From: an uncultured Dorea sp.
GTDB lineage: Bacteria; Bacillota; Clostridia; Lachnospirales; Lachnospiraceae
Length of the DNA stretch: 64,000 nucleotides
Direction of reading: 5' to 3'
Assembly (NCBI GenBank): GCA_947652615.1
Contig: CANTDX010000001.1
Span: 1-64,000, forward strand
Shown here: positions 45,219 to 54,741 of the stretch, in pieces
How the letters are laid out: each line of letters opens with the position of its first letter
Position numbering within the stretch: the first letter of the stretch is position 1
Translations under genes and position numbers: made by a program
Notes under the pieces: model-generated
Database searches by the model: none
What the model saw: only the letters and a program-made list of their open reading frames with translations
Told to the model about the DNA's origin: nothing

Positions 45219-46475
45219 ATGAGTTTGAACAATACCCCCTCTGCCGAGCGTCTGCACATCGGCATCTTCGGCAGACGCAACGCCGGGAAATCCAGCGTCA
45301 TCAATGCCCTGACCGGCCAGAATCTTGCCATCGTTTCTGATATCAAGGGAACGACCACTGATCCGGTCCTTAAGGCCATGGAACTGCTGCCCCTTGGCCC
45401 GGTGGTGATGATCGATACGCCCGGTCTTGACGATACGGGAGATCTTGGCGCACTCCGGATCCAGAAGGCATATCAGGTGCTAAATAAAACGGATATTGCA
45501 ATCCTTGTGGCAGATGGAACGATCGGCATGACAGCGGAAGATCGTTCCATACTGGAGCGGATCAAAGCGAAATCCATTCCCTATGTTATCGTTATGAACA
45601 AGGCAGACCTCACTCCTAGCAGGGAAACATCCGTGACCGGCATCCTTGAATCCGATGTCTCTGCCGCAGCGGCGCTTCCTTCTACGGCAGGTCTTACGGA
45701 GGATTCCGTGCTGTGGGTGAGCGCCGCAGACCATACCAATATCCACGAATTAAAAGAACGGATCGCCTCCCTGGTTCCCGCCGAGGACAGCCGACTTCGG
45801 ATCGTCGGCGACCTGATCCGTCCGTCTGATCTCGTGGTTCTGGTGATTCCCATTGACAAGGCTGCGCCCAAAGGCCGCCTGATCCTGCCGCAGCAGCAGA
45901 CCATCCGGGATATTCTGGAAGCAGGGGCAGTCTCCATCGTCACAAGAGATACGGAGCTTCGGCAGACTTTGGATGCTCTTGGGCAGAAGCCTGCCCTGGT
46001 CATCACCGACAGCCAGGCCTTCGAGCAGGTTGCACGCGACGTCCCTGACGATATCCCGCTGACCTCATTTTCCATTCTATTTGCAAGATATAAGGGGAAT
46101 CTTAAGTCCGTCGTAGACGGCGCCCGGACGATTAGTCTCCTAGAAAACGGCGATACCATACTGATCTCAGAAGGCTGCACCCACCACAGACAGTGCGAAG
46201 ATATCGGCACCGTAAAGCTTCCGAACTGGGTCCGCAAATATACCGGGAAAGAAGTGAATTTTGAATTCACAAGCGGGACGGAATTCCCGTCAGAGCTTGG
46301 AAAATACCGTCTCATCATACACTGCGGAGGCTGTACGCTGAATGAGCGTGAGATGAAGTACCGACTGAAATGCGCTGCGGACGCTGATGTACCGATGACA
46401 AACTACGGCACGGCGATTGCTTATATGAAAGGGATCCTGGAACGCAGTATTGCTGTATTCCAGGATCTTGATTAG
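45219..46475 (+). CDS. hydF: [FeFe]-hydrogenase H-cluster maturase HydF (GTPase scaffold)
   Basis: 418 residues. N-terminal GTPase with P-loop GRRNAGKSS (18-26), DTPGLDDTGD and NKAD; a dimerisation domain; and a C-terminal cluster-binding part with CTHHRQC and HCGGC (the C-x-H ... C-x-x-C pattern). It carries the assembled di-iron site to the hydrogenase. AAAGGAG precedes the ATG at 45219. Its stop codon overlaps that of cstA on the other strand, so the two genes end on the same bases. Confidence 0.95.
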   Translation: MSLNNTPSAERLHIGIFGRRNAGKSSVINALTGQNLAIVSDIKGTTTDPVLKAMELLPLGPVVMIDTPGLDDTGDLGALRIQKAYQVLNKTDIAILVADGTIGMTAEDRSILERIKAKSIPYVIVMNKADLTPSRETSVTGILESDVSAAAALPSTAGLTEDSVLWVSAADHTNIHELKERIASLVPAEDSRLRIVGDLIRPSDLVVLVIPIDKAAPKGRLILPQQQTIRDILEAGAVSIVTRDTELRQTLDALGQKPALVITDSQAFEQVARDVPDDIPLTSFSILFARYKGNLKSVVDGARTISLLENGDTILISEGCTHHRQCEDIGTVKLPNWVRKYTGKEVNFEFTSGTEFPSELGKYRLIIHCGGCTLNEREMKYRLKCAADADVPMTNYGTAIAYMKGILERSIAVFQDLD

Positions 46476-48202
46476 GCTTTCTTTTGTTTTGTCATGGTCT
46501 TCACTCCGTCCACTGCCAGGATCACCGCCAGTATGATCAGAAGAGCCGCGATAACCGCACGCACACAGCACCAGGTCACGCCTTCCCCTCCTGCCTGGAT
46601 TCCGGCAAAATTCGTCTTCAGCGTGAATCCAAGAGAGGTGATCGTGACGATAAGCATGAATGCCATCGGGAACAGGAACATCTTATTATTCTTTCCTGCC
46701 TTCCCAAGCCAGGTTGCCACCGCTAAGAGACCTAAGGCAGCAAGAAGCTGGTTCGCCGCACCGAACAACGGCCAGATATTGGCATAACCCGTAAGCCCAA
46801 GTCCGATACCAAGAACCACCGTGATCAATGTTGCCACAAATGGATTGGTCATCACCTTCTTATATCCTGTCACATCCTTATAGGTCTCGCCTGGCTCCAG
46901 CCAGAATTCCTGGAACATGTATCTTGCCAGACGGGTCGCCGTGTCCAGGGACGTCAGGCAGAAGACTGACACAGTAAGCACGAGCAGCGTATACGCGATC
47001 TCTTCCGTTCCCGCAAGCCCCGGAATCGTGCCGAGCATCTTCGAGATACCGGTCGCAAATACAACTGTAGGCGTCACCGTCTCTCCGGATGCATAATTTG
47101 CCCAGATATACCCGACTGCACACAGGGAAATGATAGCCAGTGCACACTCGATCAGCATACCGCCGTATGCGATCGGCTGTGCATCTTTCTCATTATTCAA
47201 CTGCTTCGCTGTCGTACCGGATCCGACCAGTGAGTGGAATCCTGAGATCGCACCGCAGGCTATCGTCACAAATAATGCCGGGAACATATATCCCAGAGAA
47301 GCCCCTGTAGGCGCCAACGTGTCTTTAAATCCTGCAAAAGCCGGGATATCCATATAAGCGCCGCCTGTGAATCCGCAGCCGATGATCCCTACTACGGCTA
47401 CGATCATCATAAAATACAACAAGAATGAACTAAGATAGTCTCTTGGCTGCAACAGGATCCATACCGGCGCTACCGATGCAGCAAGGATATAGATTCCCAC
47501 GATGATCATCCAGGCTGTATTGCTCAGATACAACGGATGCCAGTTTAGGCCGATCACCATGCAGACCACGATCGCCGCAACCCCGATCACGGTAGAAACC
47601 GCAAGCCCGGCATTCCGCCGATATACTAGAAAACCAAAAGCGATCGCTATGATGATAAATAGAATAGAAATCATCGCTGTCGTAGCATTTGCCGCGCTTG
47701 CCGCATAATCCACCGCACCGCTTTCTGTATAGGTCGCCATAAATGTATTTGCCACGATCGAACCAAATGCCGCCACTACCAGGATCAACGTCAGATAAGA
47801 GAAGATAATGAAGAGCTTCTTCGCCCTCGAACCCATGCTACTGGCGATCACCTCGCCAATCGACTGTCCCTTGTTGCGGATGGACGCAAACAGCGCGCCG
47901 AAATCATGCACCGCACCAAAGAAAATGCCGCCGATCAATACCCACAAAAATACCGGAACCCATCCGAATACCGCAGCCTGGATCGGCCCGTTTATCGGTC
48001 CCGCGCCTGCGATCGATGAGAAGTGGTGCCCCATCAGCACCGGAGCCTTCGCCGGAACATAATCTACACCGTCTTCCTCCGTATGGGACGGCGTCTCCCT
48101 GGACGGATCGATCCCCCACTGCTTTGCGAGCCATTTGCCATATGTAAGATATGCAATGATAAGAATTGCAATGCCCGCAATTAATACTAATACACCATTC
48201 AT
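46472..48202 (-). CDS. cstA: Carbon starvation protein CstA family transporter
   Basis: 576 residues with about 16 membrane helices. Family pieces include VPAKAPVLMGHHFSSIAGAG, GPIQAAVFGWVPVFLWVLIG and GFHSLVGSGTTAKQL. CstA proteins import peptides or pyruvate, and are induced in E. coli by carbon starvation. TAAGGAGGAATGACAT precedes the ATG. It lies 39 bases after a 176-codon gene of unknown role. The substrate here is not fixed. Confidence 0.95.
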   Translation of the reverse strand: MNGVLVLIAGIAILIIAYLTYGKWLAKQWGIDPSRETPSHTEEDGVDYVPAKAPVLMGHHFSSIAGAGPINGPIQAAVFGWVPVFLWVLIGGIFFGAVHDFGALFASIRNKGQSIGEVIASSMGSRAKKLFIIFSYLTLILVVAAFGSIVANTFMATYTESGAVDYAASAANATTAMISILFIIIAIAFGFLVYRRNAGLAVSTVIGVAAIVVCMVIGLNWHPLYLSNTAWMIIVGIYILAASVAPVWILLQPRDYLSSFLLYFMMIVAVVGIIGCGFTGGAYMDIPAFAGFKDTLAPTGASLGYMFPALFVTIACGAISGFHSLVGSGTTAKQLNNEKDAQPIAYGGMLIECALAIISLCAVGYIWANYASGETVTPTVVFATGISKMLGTIPGLAGTEEIAYTLLVLTVSVFCLTSLDTATRLARYMFQEFWLEPGETYKDVTGYKKVMTNPFVATLITVVLGIGLGLTGYANIWPLFGAANQLLAALGLLAVATWLGKAGKNNKMFLFPMAFMLIVTITSLGFTLKTNFAGIQAGGEGVTWCCVRAVIAALLIILAVILAVDGVKTMTKQKKA

Positions 48203-48241
48203 ATGTCATTCCTCCTTAGATTATAAATATATGCCACAAAG

Positions 48242-48769
48242 TCAAATGATTCCTGACTTTTTATAGCCCTTCACAAGTTCTCTCGCCGCCCGGTTCCCAA
48301 GCAGCTTACGATTCTTCAAGTCGAATACCAGGATTCTTGCCTCACTGTATCCCCGAATCGACATTTTATAATTCTTCACATACCGGAAGGAACGGATTCT
48401 TCTTGCGGCTTCCTCCGACACTCCATTTTCACAGATATAGATCATGGTCATGTAGGTGTACATGTGATTCTCCGGCGGCCATTTCTCACCATGCCGGACA
48501 AGCGTCGGCTCGATGTAATCTATAATCTGCCTTCTGAATAAATCTACAGTCTCCGCTGCCAGTTCCATTCTATTGATACGAAAAAAGACATGCTCAAAAC
48601 ATTCCGCCCGCCACAACTCTGTGCTCTTAACAAGGACGTACCTGGCATTGGCAGCACGGAAGCTAGCATATGCCTCAAAGATATCCCCATTGATATCGCA
48701 GGCTCTCTCTACATCGTAGCTGGCTTGAAATGATTCAAGCAATGTCTCTAATAGATCTTCACCTGTCAT
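48242..48769 (-). CDS. Conserved-looking protein of unknown function upstream of cstA
   Basis: 175 residues from ATG 48769 (MTGEDLLETLLESFQ), behind ATGAGGAG; a TTG six bases earlier is also possible. Mostly helical, with SYDVERACDINGDIFEAYAS, ARYVLVKSTELWRAECFEH and a basic C-terminus KLLGNRAARELVKGYKKSG. No membrane helix or signal peptide and no recognised family. It precedes cstA by 39 bases and is likely cotranscribed; a regulatory or accessory role for CstA is inference. Confidence 0.8.
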   Translation of the reverse strand: MTGEDLLETLLESFQASYDVERACDINGDIFEAYASFRAANARYVLVKSTELWRAECFEHVFFRINRMELAAETVDLFRRQIIDYIEPTLVRHGEKWPPENHMYTYMTMIYICENGVSEEAARRIRSFRYVKNYKMSIRGYSEARILVFDLKNRKLLGNRAARELVKGYKKSGII

Positions 48770-48945
48770 ATTCAATTGTTCTCCTCATTTCATAATAGTG
48801 CACACAACAGCCTGGTATGATCCTGTCAATAATACTTTGTCTTTCAAACCTTCTATATATTACCACTTTCCGGGATGAAATGCAAGAGTTTTTAGAGTGT
48901 ACTCTGTTTTTTACCGTCTATGGTAGTTGATGCTCTGTACACTTA

Positions 48946-48987
48946 AGAAAAGAGCCATTGGGACACTCGTCCCAATAACTCTTTTCT
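48946..48987. terminator. Terminator after the xylB-type gene
   Basis: AGAAAAGAGCCATTGGGA pairs with TCCCAATAACTCTTTTCT around CACTCG, a long stem with two mismatches and A/T tracts on both sides. It begins 14 bases past the sugar kinase stop on the minus strand. The 160 bases between it and the gene at 48769 hold nothing else recognised. Confidence 0.85.
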
Positions 48988-49000
48988 ATGCTGCTCCTAT

Positions 49001-50458
49001 TTAAAATAATCCCTTCACCGTAGGATAGATCTTCTTAAACTTCTGATATCTCTCCTCATACTTCGCAACCAGCTCCGGATCCGGCTCTACCGTATCCACA
49101 ACCTTCACAACCTTCTTCGCGATCGTCTCCACATCCGGATACTCTCCGCATCCGACCGCCGCAAGCATGGCGCCGCCAAGGGCAGGCCCTTCCTCGCTCT
49201 CGATCACATCCACCTTAAGGTTCATGATATTCGCAAGGATCTTCTTCCACAGCGGGCTCTTCGCCCCGCCGCCGCAGATCTTCGTGCGCTCGATCTTGAT
49301 GCCAAGACTCTTCGCTACCTCCAGGGAATCCCGAAGTCCGAAGGTTACGCCCTCCAACACGGCCTGGGTCATATCCTCCCTTGTCGTATCCATGGACATC
49401 CCGATGAACATCGCCCTTGCGTCTGGATTATTGTGCGGAGAACGCTCTCCCATCAGATACGGAAGATAGAAGACCTGATTCTCTCCAAGCTTCGTGATAT
49501 TCGCCTGCTCCGCCGCGAAATCATTGGTCTTCAGGATATCCTCATTCCACCATTTGTTACAGGATGCCGCGCTTAACATACAGCCCATCAGATGATAGTG
49601 CCCGTCTGAATGTGCAAAGGAATGCAGCGCGTTATTCTGGTCTACGCCGAATGTCTTGCTTGAGATAAATATCGTCCCGGATGTACCCAGGGAAATATTA
49701 CACATCCCGTCGCCGACTGTACCCGTTCCAACTGCCGCCGCCGCATTGTCTCCCGCTCCCGCGATCACCTTCACACCGGCCGATAAGCCAAGCTCTTCGG
49801 CGATCTCCGGTTTCAGGGTTCCGACTACCTCATAGCTCTCATAGAGCTTCGGAAGCTGCTCCTCGGTAATGCCGCAGATCTCCATCATTTCCTTAGACCA
49901 GCAGCGGTTCTTCACATCCATAAGAAGCATACCGGACGCATCCGATACATCTGTACAGAACGATCCGGACAGGCAATACGCCAGATAATCCTTCGGCAGC
50001 ATGATCTTACAGATCTTAGCGAAATTCTCCGGCTCGTGCTTCTTCATCCAGAGGATCTTCGGAGCCGTGAATCCGGCAAATGCAATATTCGCCGTGTACT
50101 CGGACAGCTTATCCTTGCCGATCTCCTGGTTCAGATAATCTGTCTCCTCCCCGGTCCTTCCGTCATTCCACAGAATTGCCGGGCGGATCACGTGATCCTC
50201 CTTATCAAGCGCCACCAGTCCATGCATCTGACCGCCGAAGCTGATCCCTGCAACCTGGCTCTTATCGCACTCGCTGACCAGTTCCTTGATCCCTTCCATG
50301 GACTGCTCGAACCAATCCTCCGGCTTCTGCTCAGACCAGCCCGGATGAGGGAAATACAACGGATATTCCTTAGATACGATCTTCCGGATCTTACCTTCAC
50401 TATCCATTAACAACAATTTTACCGCAGATGTTCCCAAATCTACTCCTATATATAACAT
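49001..50458 (-). CDS. xylB: Xylulokinase-type FGGY sugar kinase
   Basis: 485 residues from ATG 50458 (MLYIGVDLGTSAVKLLLMD), behind TTGGAGGTAATAAG. FGGY-family ATPase landmarks: DLGTS phosphate loop, ILWNDGRTGEET, AGAGDNAAAAVGTGTVGDG and ICGGGAKSPLWKKI. The protein looks most like XylB (D-xylulose to xylulose 5-phosphate), but its partner is a FucI-like isomerase rather than XylA, so the ketose may be D-ribulose, D- or L-xylulose, or another. The gene starts five bases after the isomerase stop. Confidence 0.9.
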   Translation of the reverse strand: MLYIGVDLGTSAVKLLLMDSEGKIRKIVSKEYPLYFPHPGWSEQKPEDWFEQSMEGIKELVSECDKSQVAGISFGGQMHGLVALDKEDHVIRPAILWNDGRTGEETDYLNQEIGKDKLSEYTANIAFAGFTAPKILWMKKHEPENFAKICKIMLPKDYLAYCLSGSFCTDVSDASGMLLMDVKNRCWSKEMMEICGITEEQLPKLYESYEVVGTLKPEIAEELGLSAGVKVIAGAGDNAAAAVGTGTVGDGMCNISLGTSGTIFISSKTFGVDQNNALHSFAHSDGHYHLMGCMLSAASCNKWWNEDILKTNDFAAEQANITKLGENQVFYLPYLMGERSPHNNPDARAMFIGMSMDTTREDMTQAVLEGVTFGLRDSLEVAKSLGIKIERTKICGGGAKSPLWKKILANIMNLKVDVIESEEGPALGGAMLAAVGCGEYPDVETIAKKVVKVVDTVEPDPELVAKYEERYQKFKKIYPTVKGLF

Positions 50459-50463
50459 TCTTA

Positions 50464-51948
50464 TTACCTCCAAGGATTCTCAGTCGGATATCTCACGCCT
50501 GCAGGCTGATTGTAACCAATCTCCTCTACCGGTACTCCGATATACTTGAATACTTCGAAGAGCGCCTTGCCGTGATGTCCGAATGCAACCGCGCCGTGAT
50601 GCGGATATCCTCCCTCGATCAGCACATGGCGGTAGAATCTTCCCATCTCCGGAATCGCGAATACGCCGATACCTCCGAAGGAACGCGTCGCAACCGGAAG
50701 AACCTCGCCGTGTGCAATATATGCACGAAGCTTGTTATCTGCTGTGCTCTGCAGACGGTAGAATGTGATGTCGCCGGGAACGATATCGCCTTCCAGCGTC
50801 CCTTGCGTTACTTCCTCCGGCAATGCCCTTGCCATGATCATCTGGTACTTCATCTCGCAGAAGGACAGCTTCTTAGATGCAGTATTGCCGCAGTGGAAGC
50901 CCATGAACGTATCCTGCTGTGTATAGTTATATTTACCCTTAATGTCTGCCTCATACATATCCTTTGGTACAGAGTTGTTGATATCAAGAAGCGTAACCAC
51001 GTCGTCGCTTACTACCGTTCCGATGAACTCGCTCAACGCGCCGTAGATATCCACCTCACAAGATACCGGGATTCCCTGTGCGGTCAGACGGCTGTTGACA
51101 TAACACGGTACGAACCCGAACTGTGTCTGGAATGCCGGCCAGCACTTCCCTGCAAGCGCAACGTATTTGCGGTATCCTCTGTGGGCCTCGATCCAATCCT
51201 TCAGAGTCAGTTCATACTGGGCAAGCTTCTCAAGGATCTCCGGCTTCTTGTTGCCTGCGCCGAGCTCTTCTTCCATCTCCTTTACGATCGCCGGAATCCT
51301 CTCGTCTCCAGCATGCTTGTTAAATGCTTCAAACAGGTCAAGCTCTGAATTCTCCTCGATCTCAACTCCCAGGTTATAGAGCTGCTTGATCGGTGCGTTA
51401 CATGCAAGGAAATTCAATGGCCTTGGTCCGAAGCTGATAATCTTAAGCTCGCTTAATCCAATAATCGCTCTTGCGATCGGTGCGAACTCGTGAATCATAT
51501 CCGCACATTCCTCTGCATCTCCAACCGGATATTCCGGGATATATGCCTTGATATTGCGAAGCTGCAGGTTGTAGCTTGCGTTCAGCATACCGCAGTATGC
51601 GTCGCCGCGGCCCTGAACCAGATTGTCGCCGCGCTCCTCTGCTGCCGCGATGAACATCTTCGGTCCTTCGAAATGCTTTGCCAGCAGAGTCTCTGAGATC
51701 TCCGGTCCAAAGTTGCCAAGATATACGACCAATGCGTTGCATCCTGCCGCCTTGATATCCTCTAATGCCTGTACCATATGGATCTCGCTCTCTACGATAC
51801 AAACCGGACATTCATAGATTCCTTCCTGTCCGTATTTCTCCGTATAAGCTTTCATCAGGTTCGCCCTTCTCGTTACAGACAGGCTCTCCGGGAAACAGTC
51901 GCGGCTTACCGCCACTACACCGATCTTCAATTCTGGCATGTTGTTCAT
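50464..51948 (-). CDS. L-fucose/D-arabinose isomerase-like protein
   Basis: 494 residues of the FucI/AraA fold. Landmarks are VVYLGNFGPEISETLLAKHF in the N-terminal domain, a glutamate in EVDIYGALSEFIG and aspartate in LLDINNS in the middle (metal ligands in FucI are a Glu and an Asp), and the C-terminal His in GYPHHGAVAFGHHG. It would convert an aldose to a ketose for the adjacent XylB-type kinase. The start ATG 51948 follows AGGAGGAACG. It is shorter than classical FucI (about 590), so the substrate may differ. Confidence 0.87.
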   Translation of the reverse strand: MNNMPELKIGVVAVSRDCFPESLSVTRRANLMKAYTEKYGQEGIYECPVCIVESEIHMVQALEDIKAAGCNALVVYLGNFGPEISETLLAKHFEGPKMFIAAAEERGDNLVQGRGDAYCGMLNASYNLQLRNIKAYIPEYPVGDAEECADMIHEFAPIARAIIGLSELKIISFGPRPLNFLACNAPIKQLYNLGVEIEENSELDLFEAFNKHAGDERIPAIVKEMEEELGAGNKKPEILEKLAQYELTLKDWIEAHRGYRKYVALAGKCWPAFQTQFGFVPCYVNSRLTAQGIPVSCEVDIYGALSEFIGTVVSDDVVTLLDINNSVPKDMYEADIKGKYNYTQQDTFMGFHCGNTASKKLSFCEMKYQMIMARALPEEVTQGTLEGDIVPGDITFYRLQSTADNKLRAYIAHGEVLPVATRSFGGIGVFAIPEMGRFYRHVLIEGGYPHHGAVAFGHHGKALFEVFKYIGVPVEEIGYNQPAGVRYPTENPWR

Positions 51949-52007
51949 AATTATCGTTCCTCCTAAATTATTATTATATGAAATGAATATAGTTCTTCCA
52001 AACTGAT

Positions 52008-52625
52008 CTATAAAGTAATATTCTCACCCTTAAGCCCGCAGAATGCTCCCGCAATCTTCGCATCCTCATGGGCAATCAGCCACTTATTCTTCGCTGTGAT
52101 CAGCTTATCTTCCCCATCCTTTAACGGCTCAAAATCAAGCTCCAGGTTCGTATCCTTCGGCAGTACGATCACACAACGGAATCCCGCTTCTCCTGCGCTG
52201 CAAGGTGCATAATGAAGCGTCGTCGCATACAGTTCTACCGCCGTCCCCGCCGGCACATAGAAGGCCTCGATCTTCGCTGTATCATAAGTATGATCCGCCT
52301 CAATATCCTGCTGTCTTCCAAGCAGAAGGATCAGATCGCTCTGCGCAATATCCACTTCTGATGAGCGATGATACTCCACCGCATTGAGCTTCTTATTGTT
52401 CCCGTTGCAATATCCGACCTGGATAGGCAGACCGCCGTATGCACGCGTCGCAAGATCCTTTGACACCGGTACTGACTCTAACGCCTCCACGGACGGCACA
52501 TAGACCACATCATCCATCGGACAAGGCTGACCCTCCATCACCGCAAGCAGTTCCGAGAAATCATACCCCGCAAGGACCTTCCCGTATGCACGGAAGGATG
52601 CATCCGTTACTTTCTGAATCTCCAT
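52008..52625 (-). CDS. DUF4867 family protein
   Basis: 205 residues, cupin-like by pattern: VEYHRSSEVDIAQSDLILLL and IEAFYVPAGTAVELYATTLH with HYAPC following. DUF4867 genes are found next to FucI-like isomerase and sugar kinase genes in Firmicutes, which suggests a sugar isomerase, mutarotase or sensor role; none is proven. It is the first gene of the DUF4867-isomerase-kinase operon, 59 bases before the isomerase. AAAGGAGAG precedes the ATG. Confidence 0.85.
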   Translation of the reverse strand: MEIQKVTDASFRAYGKVLAGYDFSELLAVMEGQPCPMDDVVYVPSVEALESVPVSKDLATRAYGGLPIQVGYCNGNNKKLNAVEYHRSSEVDIAQSDLILLLGRQQDIEADHTYDTAKIEAFYVPAGTAVELYATTLHYAPCSAGEAGFRCVIVLPKDTNLELDFEPLKDGEDKLITAKNKWLIAHEDAKIAGAFCGLKGENITL

Positions 52626-52673
52626 ATCTTTCTCTCCTTTATCGTGTTACTGGTTTACAGATTAACTAATGTC

Positions 52674-52702
52674 ATTTTATCAACTTTTTTACCTGCATAC
52701 AA
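52674..52702 (-). promoter_or_regulatory. Promoter of the DUF4867-isomerase-kinase operon
   Basis: Minus-strand -35 TTGTAT (52697-52702), 17-base spacer, -10 TAAAAT (52674-52679), about 50 bases before the DUF4867 start. The AraC-type gene ends just upstream, so its product likely binds nearby; no site was recognised. Confidence 0.65.
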
Positions 52703-52740
52703 CTCAATAATTAGCCCTTTTATAGCATATTTTTGTCTTT

Positions 52741-53589
52741 TTATCCTATCATCATTTTCCGGTACTCACTGGGCAGCATCCCATACCTCCTCTGGAATAC
52801 TTTCGCAAATGCCCTGCTGTTGGGGAATCCATTGCCATATGCAATCTCCCCGATCGGCATCCTTGTGTTCATAAGCTCTTTCACCGCGTGCTCCAGCCGA
52901 ATATTGTCCAGATAGATCTTATAATTGGTCTTGGCATATTTCTGAAACATCCTGGACAGATACGTCGGTGAATATCCGAAGTTCTCCGCCAGGCTCTCCA
53001 GGGAGATATCTTCCCTGTAATGCTCCTTCATATAAGCCGTGATCACCGACAGCCTGTCCAGCTTCCGGTTATTCCGGATCACTTCCTCATTCACATCCGT
53101 CTTACGGTACTTCGTCACAAGGATATACACCAGCATATAGAACTGGCTCTGCACCTTCAGCTCATAACCACACGGTTTTTCCACATATGTGCGGTACATT
53201 TCCCGGATCAGATGCATCACCTCTTCATCCTGGAGCCTGGAACTATGGGAAAAATAGATGAATTTCTCATCCGTGTAATATTTCTCGAATGTAGTAAGGG
53301 GGATCTGCAGCACTACCGTCTGATTCTCCCTCGGCGAGAAAATGGAATGAATCTCATTGGAATTCACCAGCATGAATTCCCCTGGTTTCAACGGATAACG
53401 CACCTCATTGACATAGAATTCCAGCTCTCCCTCAAAGAGGGCAAAGATCTCGACCGATCTGTGCCAGTGCTTTTCACGGATATAATTTCCGTCCTTCCCT
53501 TCGAACAGGAACATCTTGAACGGGATGTCATCATTTGGCATGATGATCTCATGGGAATACCCTCTGCTAATATCTTTCTGTTGCTTCAT
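52741..53589 (-). CDS. AraC-family transcriptional regulator
   Basis: 282 residues. N-terminal cupin-type effector domain (REKHWHRSVEIFALFEGELE, YPLKPGEFMLVNSNEIHS) and a C-terminal double helix-turn-helix: DISLESLAENFGYSPTYLSR, then PIGEIAYGNGFPNSRAFAKV and the F-Q-R-R-Y-G-x-x-P-S-E-Y-R ending. It lies between the PfkB kinase gene (26 bases) and the DUF4867 operon promoter, and is the likely activator of the sugar genes. Confidence 0.94.
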   Translation of the reverse strand: MKQQKDISRGYSHEIIMPNDDIPFKMFLFEGKDGNYIREKHWHRSVEIFALFEGELEFYVNEVRYPLKPGEFMLVNSNEIHSIFSPRENQTVVLQIPLTTFEKYYTDEKFIYFSHSSRLQDEEVMHLIREMYRTYVEKPCGYELKVQSQFYMLVYILVTKYRKTDVNEEVIRNNRKLDRLSVITAYMKEHYREDISLESLAENFGYSPTYLSRMFQKYAKTNYKIYLDNIRLEHAVKELMNTRMPIGEIAYGNGFPNSRAFAKVFQRRYGMLPSEYRKMMIG

Positions 53590-53615
53590 TCTATAACCTC
53601 AAATCTGCCGTAAAC

Positions 53616-54527
53616 TCACAGCCACTCTGTAGCTCCCACGACGCCGACCGCCCTTGCGCCGCACTCATTGGCGTATTGCACGCACTCCCGCAGGGCACGC
53701 CCTTCTGACAATGCATATAGGAAACCTGCCACGAAGCTGTCCCCTGCTCCTGTCGTATCGATACACTTGACTCCCGCCTTCGCCGGCACCATATAGGACT
53801 CCTTGCGGTTCCTCACAAGACATCCCTTCCCGCCGCACTTGATGATCACATTTCCCACTCCCGCCGCAAGCAATGCCTCTGCCGCCTCCGCTGCAGTCTC
53901 TTTCCCGGTAAATAACATCGCTTCTTCATCATTCGGCAGCAGATAATCAATATACGCAAATGCTTCCGCCATCTCTTCTGCCGTCTCGCCCCTCTTGCAT
54001 TTGGTCATATCCGCACATATGATCTTATCCTGCTTCTTCGCCTGCGCGAAAATCATCCGAAGTTCTTTCGCCCCAATCTGAGGAAATACGAAGATGCTGG
54101 CAAAGCAGACGATCTTCGCACTCTCAGGAAAAGGCATATGAATATCTTCGAGACAGAGCTTCCGCAGGCTCCCTCTGTCGTTTGTCAGGAAATTACGTCT
54201 GCCGTCCCTCTCCACAAGCACCACATTGATCCCTGTTACAAGCTCCTCCCTCCGGCATCCTGCCGCAAGCTCGATTCCTTCCCTCTCGCAATGCCTGATA
54301 ATATAATCTCCGGTATGATCATTCCCAAGTACCGTCTCAAGACGCACCCGCTTGCCCAGACGTGCAAGCACGGTCGCCTCATTCAGTGCGTCCGCCCCTA
54401 CCGACATACGGATATCCTCTGCCCCGTAGGACCCAGTCTGGAATACCTTCTCACTTGCCGGACGGACTAATACGTCCACGATCGCCGCCCCTATGATGAT
54501 AATCTCCGATTGCTTCACTCCTGTCAC
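53616..54527 (-). CDS. PfkB-family carbohydrate kinase
   Basis: 303 residues from GTG 54527 (VTGVKQSEIIIIGAAIVDVL), placed because AAGGAGG lies eight bases upstream; the open frame to 54596 has no such site. Ribokinase-type landmarks: GGSxx-like GADALNEATVLARLGKRVRL, NDRGSLRKL, and the catalytic loop CIDTTGAGDSFVAGFLYALS. It phosphorylates a sugar or nucleoside; which one cannot be told. It precedes the AraC-type regulator on the same strand. Confidence 0.9.
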   Translation of the reverse strand: MTGVKQSEIIIIGAAIVDVLVRPASEKVFQTGSYGAEDIRMSVGADALNEATVLARLGKRVRLETVLGNDHTGDYIIRHCEREGIELAAGCRREELVTGINVVLVERDGRRNFLTNDRGSLRKLCLEDIHMPFPESAKIVCFASIFVFPQIGAKELRMIFAQAKKQDKIICADMTKCKRGETAEEMAEAFAYIDYLLPNDEEAMLFTGKETAAEAAEALLAAGVGNVIIKCGGKGCLVRNRKESYMVPAKAGVKCIDTTGAGDSFVAGFLYALSEGRALRECVQYANECGARAVGVVGATEWL

Positions 54528-54651
54528 CTGCCCTTCCTCCTTGTATATCATACACCCATTAAAGCGACATCTCAAGAATATCGGGATGAATTGCAACCAG
54601 GGCTGCCTATTTTAGAACACTTTTGGAACATTTCTGGAAATCAACAGTAAC

Positions 54652-54680
54652 TTGAAATAAATCACACACAGAGCTATAAT
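54652..54680 (+). promoter_or_regulatory. Promoter of the VanW protein gene
   Basis: -35 TTGAAA (54652-54657), 17-base spacer, -10 TATAAT (54675-54680), about 60 bases before the ATG at 54742. Confidence 0.72.
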
Positions 54681-54741
54681 ATAAGCGTCAAAACCCTGTC
54701 TGAACTGTTACGATAATTTCACAAGTATGGAGACCATCATA

